The position numbers and the translations under genes were made by a program. From positions 1 to 6,087 of the forward strand of contig CAMPGP010000138.1 in the NCBI GenBank assembly GCA_946885545.1: a stretch of DNA of 6,087 nt, given 5' to 3'. Below the pieces are notes generated by a model that saw nothing but the letters and a program-made list of their open reading frames with translations, was not told the origin of the DNA and did no database searches. Below, in pieces: positions 5,207 to 6,087 of the stretch (positions are counted from its first letter, which is position 1; each line of letters opens with the position of its first letter). This DNA comes from an uncultured Altererythrobacter sp. (GTDB lineage: Bacteria > Pseudomonadota > Alphaproteobacteria > Sphingomonadales > Sphingomonadaceae).

Positions 5207-6087
5207 ATGGGCTTTCCCATGCCGACAGGTCTTTACGATCCACGCAACGAACACGATTCGTGCGGTGTCGGCTTCGTGGCGCATATCAAGGGCGAGAAGA
5301 GCCACGCGATCGTCGGCCAGGCGCTCGAGATCCTCGCCAACCTCGACCATCGCGGCGCGGTCGGCGCCGACCCGCTGCTGGGTGACGGCGCGGGCATCCT
5401 GATCCAGGTCCCCGATCCGCTGATCCGCGACTGGGCCGAGGCGGCCGGGCACGATCTTCCCGCGCCCGGCGACTACGCGGTCGCGCAATGCTTCCTCCCG
5501 CAGGACGAGGCGGCGCGCACCTTCGTCGCCGAACAGCTCGAAAAGTTCGTCGCCAAGGAAGGCCAGCGGCTGGTCGGCTGGCGCGACGTGCCGACCACGA
5601 TCGACGGGCTCGGCAAGGCGGTGGTCGCCTCGATGCCGGTCATGCGCCAGTGCGTGGTCGCGCGGGGCGAGAACTGCGCCGACCAGGACGCCTTCGAGCG
5701 CAAGCTGATCGTGATCCGCAAGCAAACGCTGAACCCGCTCGCCAGGCTGGCCGAGAAGCACGATCTTCCCGCGCTGGCGCAGACCTACATCCCGAGCTTT
5801 TCGAGCCGCACGATCGTCTACAAGGGGCTCCTGCTCGCGACGCAGGTGGGCAGCTTCTACGACGACCTGCGCGATCCGCGCTGCACCTCGGCGCTCGGCC
5901 TCGTCCACCAGCGCTTCAGCACCAACACTTTCCCGAGCTGGCGGCTCGCGCACCCCTATCGCTTCATGGCGCACAACGGCGAGATCAACACCGTGCGCGG
6001 CAACGTGAACTGGATGGAAGCACGGCGGCGGACGATGGAGAGCGAGCTGCTCGGCGCCGATCTCGACAAGATGTGGCCGCTGATCCC
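5207..6087 (+). CDS. gltB: Glutamate synthase large (alpha) subunit, 5' part
   Basis: The open frame runs from ATG 5207 off the right edge: 293 complete codons of a protein normally about 1,500 residues long. GltB with GltD converts glutamine plus 2-oxoglutarate to two glutamates using NADPH, the ammonia-assimilation partner of glutamine synthetase. What is present is most of the N-terminal class II glutamine amidotransferase domain. Cys19 in HDSCGVGF is the expected nucleophile, exposed after removal of an 18-residue propeptide. LDHRGAVGADPLLGDGAGIL (46-65), HQRFSTNTFPSW (234-245) and HNGEINTVRGNVNW (256-269) are the conserved glutamine-binding and catalytic segments. The synthase domain with its FMN and 3Fe-4S sites lies beyond the edge. 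I chose ATG 5207 because GGGG (5198-5201) precedes it by five bases; an in-frame ATG at 5219 has no such motif. A repeat-rich region precedes it, and the gene is unrelated to the upstream glycan genes. Confidence 0.97.
   Translation, partial: MGFPMPTGLYDPRNEHDSCGVGFVAHIKGEKSHAIVGQALEILANLDHRGAVGADPLLGDGAGILIQVPDPLIRDWAEAAGHDLPAPGDYAVAQCFLPQDEAARTFVAEQLEKFVAKEGQRLVGWRDVPTTIDGLGKAVVASMPVMRQCVVARGENCADQDAFERKLIVIRKQTLNPLARLAEKHDLPALAQTYIPSFSSRTIVYKGLLLATQVGSFYDDLRDPRCTSALGLVHQRFSTNTFPSWRLAHPYRFMAHNGEINTVRGNVNWMEARRRTMESELLGADLDKMWPLI

Noticed and set aside
5008..5385. A 125-residue plus-strand open frame spanning the gltB leader
   Set aside because: It runs out of frame into gltB, is Arg-rich past the start of gltB and has no ribosome-binding site; the leader is better explained as regulatory.
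5093..5974. A 293-residue minus-strand open frame opposite gltB
   Set aside because: It mirrors the conserved glutamine amidotransferase codons of GltB and has no features of its own.

Overview
This 6.1 kb stretch is GC-rich, densely coding bacterial chromosome. Codons end mostly in G or C in every real gene. The gene content (an exosortase A-associated O-glycosylation ligase, its partner glycosyltransferase, a MaoC-thiolase pair and gltB) points to an alphaproteobacterium, most likely Sphingomonadales or an Erythrobacter-like lineage. That placement is inferred from gene families and base composition; no rRNA or other marker lies in the window.

Layout. Left end, minus strand: the first 20 codons of a thiolase (1-61) follow a MaoC-type enoyl-CoA hydratase (95-544) at 33 nt, a likely two-gene acyl-CoA unit. 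Next, also on the minus strand, is a polytopic O-antigen-ligase-like membrane protein of the exosortase A family (607-2004). A probable 46-residue single-pass membrane protein (1997-2137), whose stop codon overlaps the ligase start, lies just upstream of it. A roughly 90 bp divergent promoter region (2138-2228) separates these from a plus-strand pair: an exosortase A-associated family 4 glycosyltransferase (2229-3458) and a protein of unknown function with two membrane helices and a long acidic, cysteine-free tail (3492-4976). A 230 bp intergenic region (4977-5206), rich in repeated CCTTCG elements, then leads into the 5' part of gltB (5207 to the right edge), the large subunit of glutamate synthase.

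How they work together. The ligase and glycosyltransferase are accessory parts of the exosortase A / PEP-CTERM system, which couples envelope protein sorting to exopolysaccharide. The glycosyltransferase would add sugars to a lipid-linked glycan on the cytoplasmic side. The ligase would polymerise or transfer glycan in the periplasm. The small membrane protein and the two-helix protein are carried with them and may be auxiliary factors. No exosortase gene is in the window. The flanking acyl-CoA genes and gltB are ordinary metabolism. No mobile element, CRISPR array, tRNA or rRNA was seen. The most interesting points are the phased repeats before gltB, the overlooked small ORF, and the unknown acidic-tail protein.
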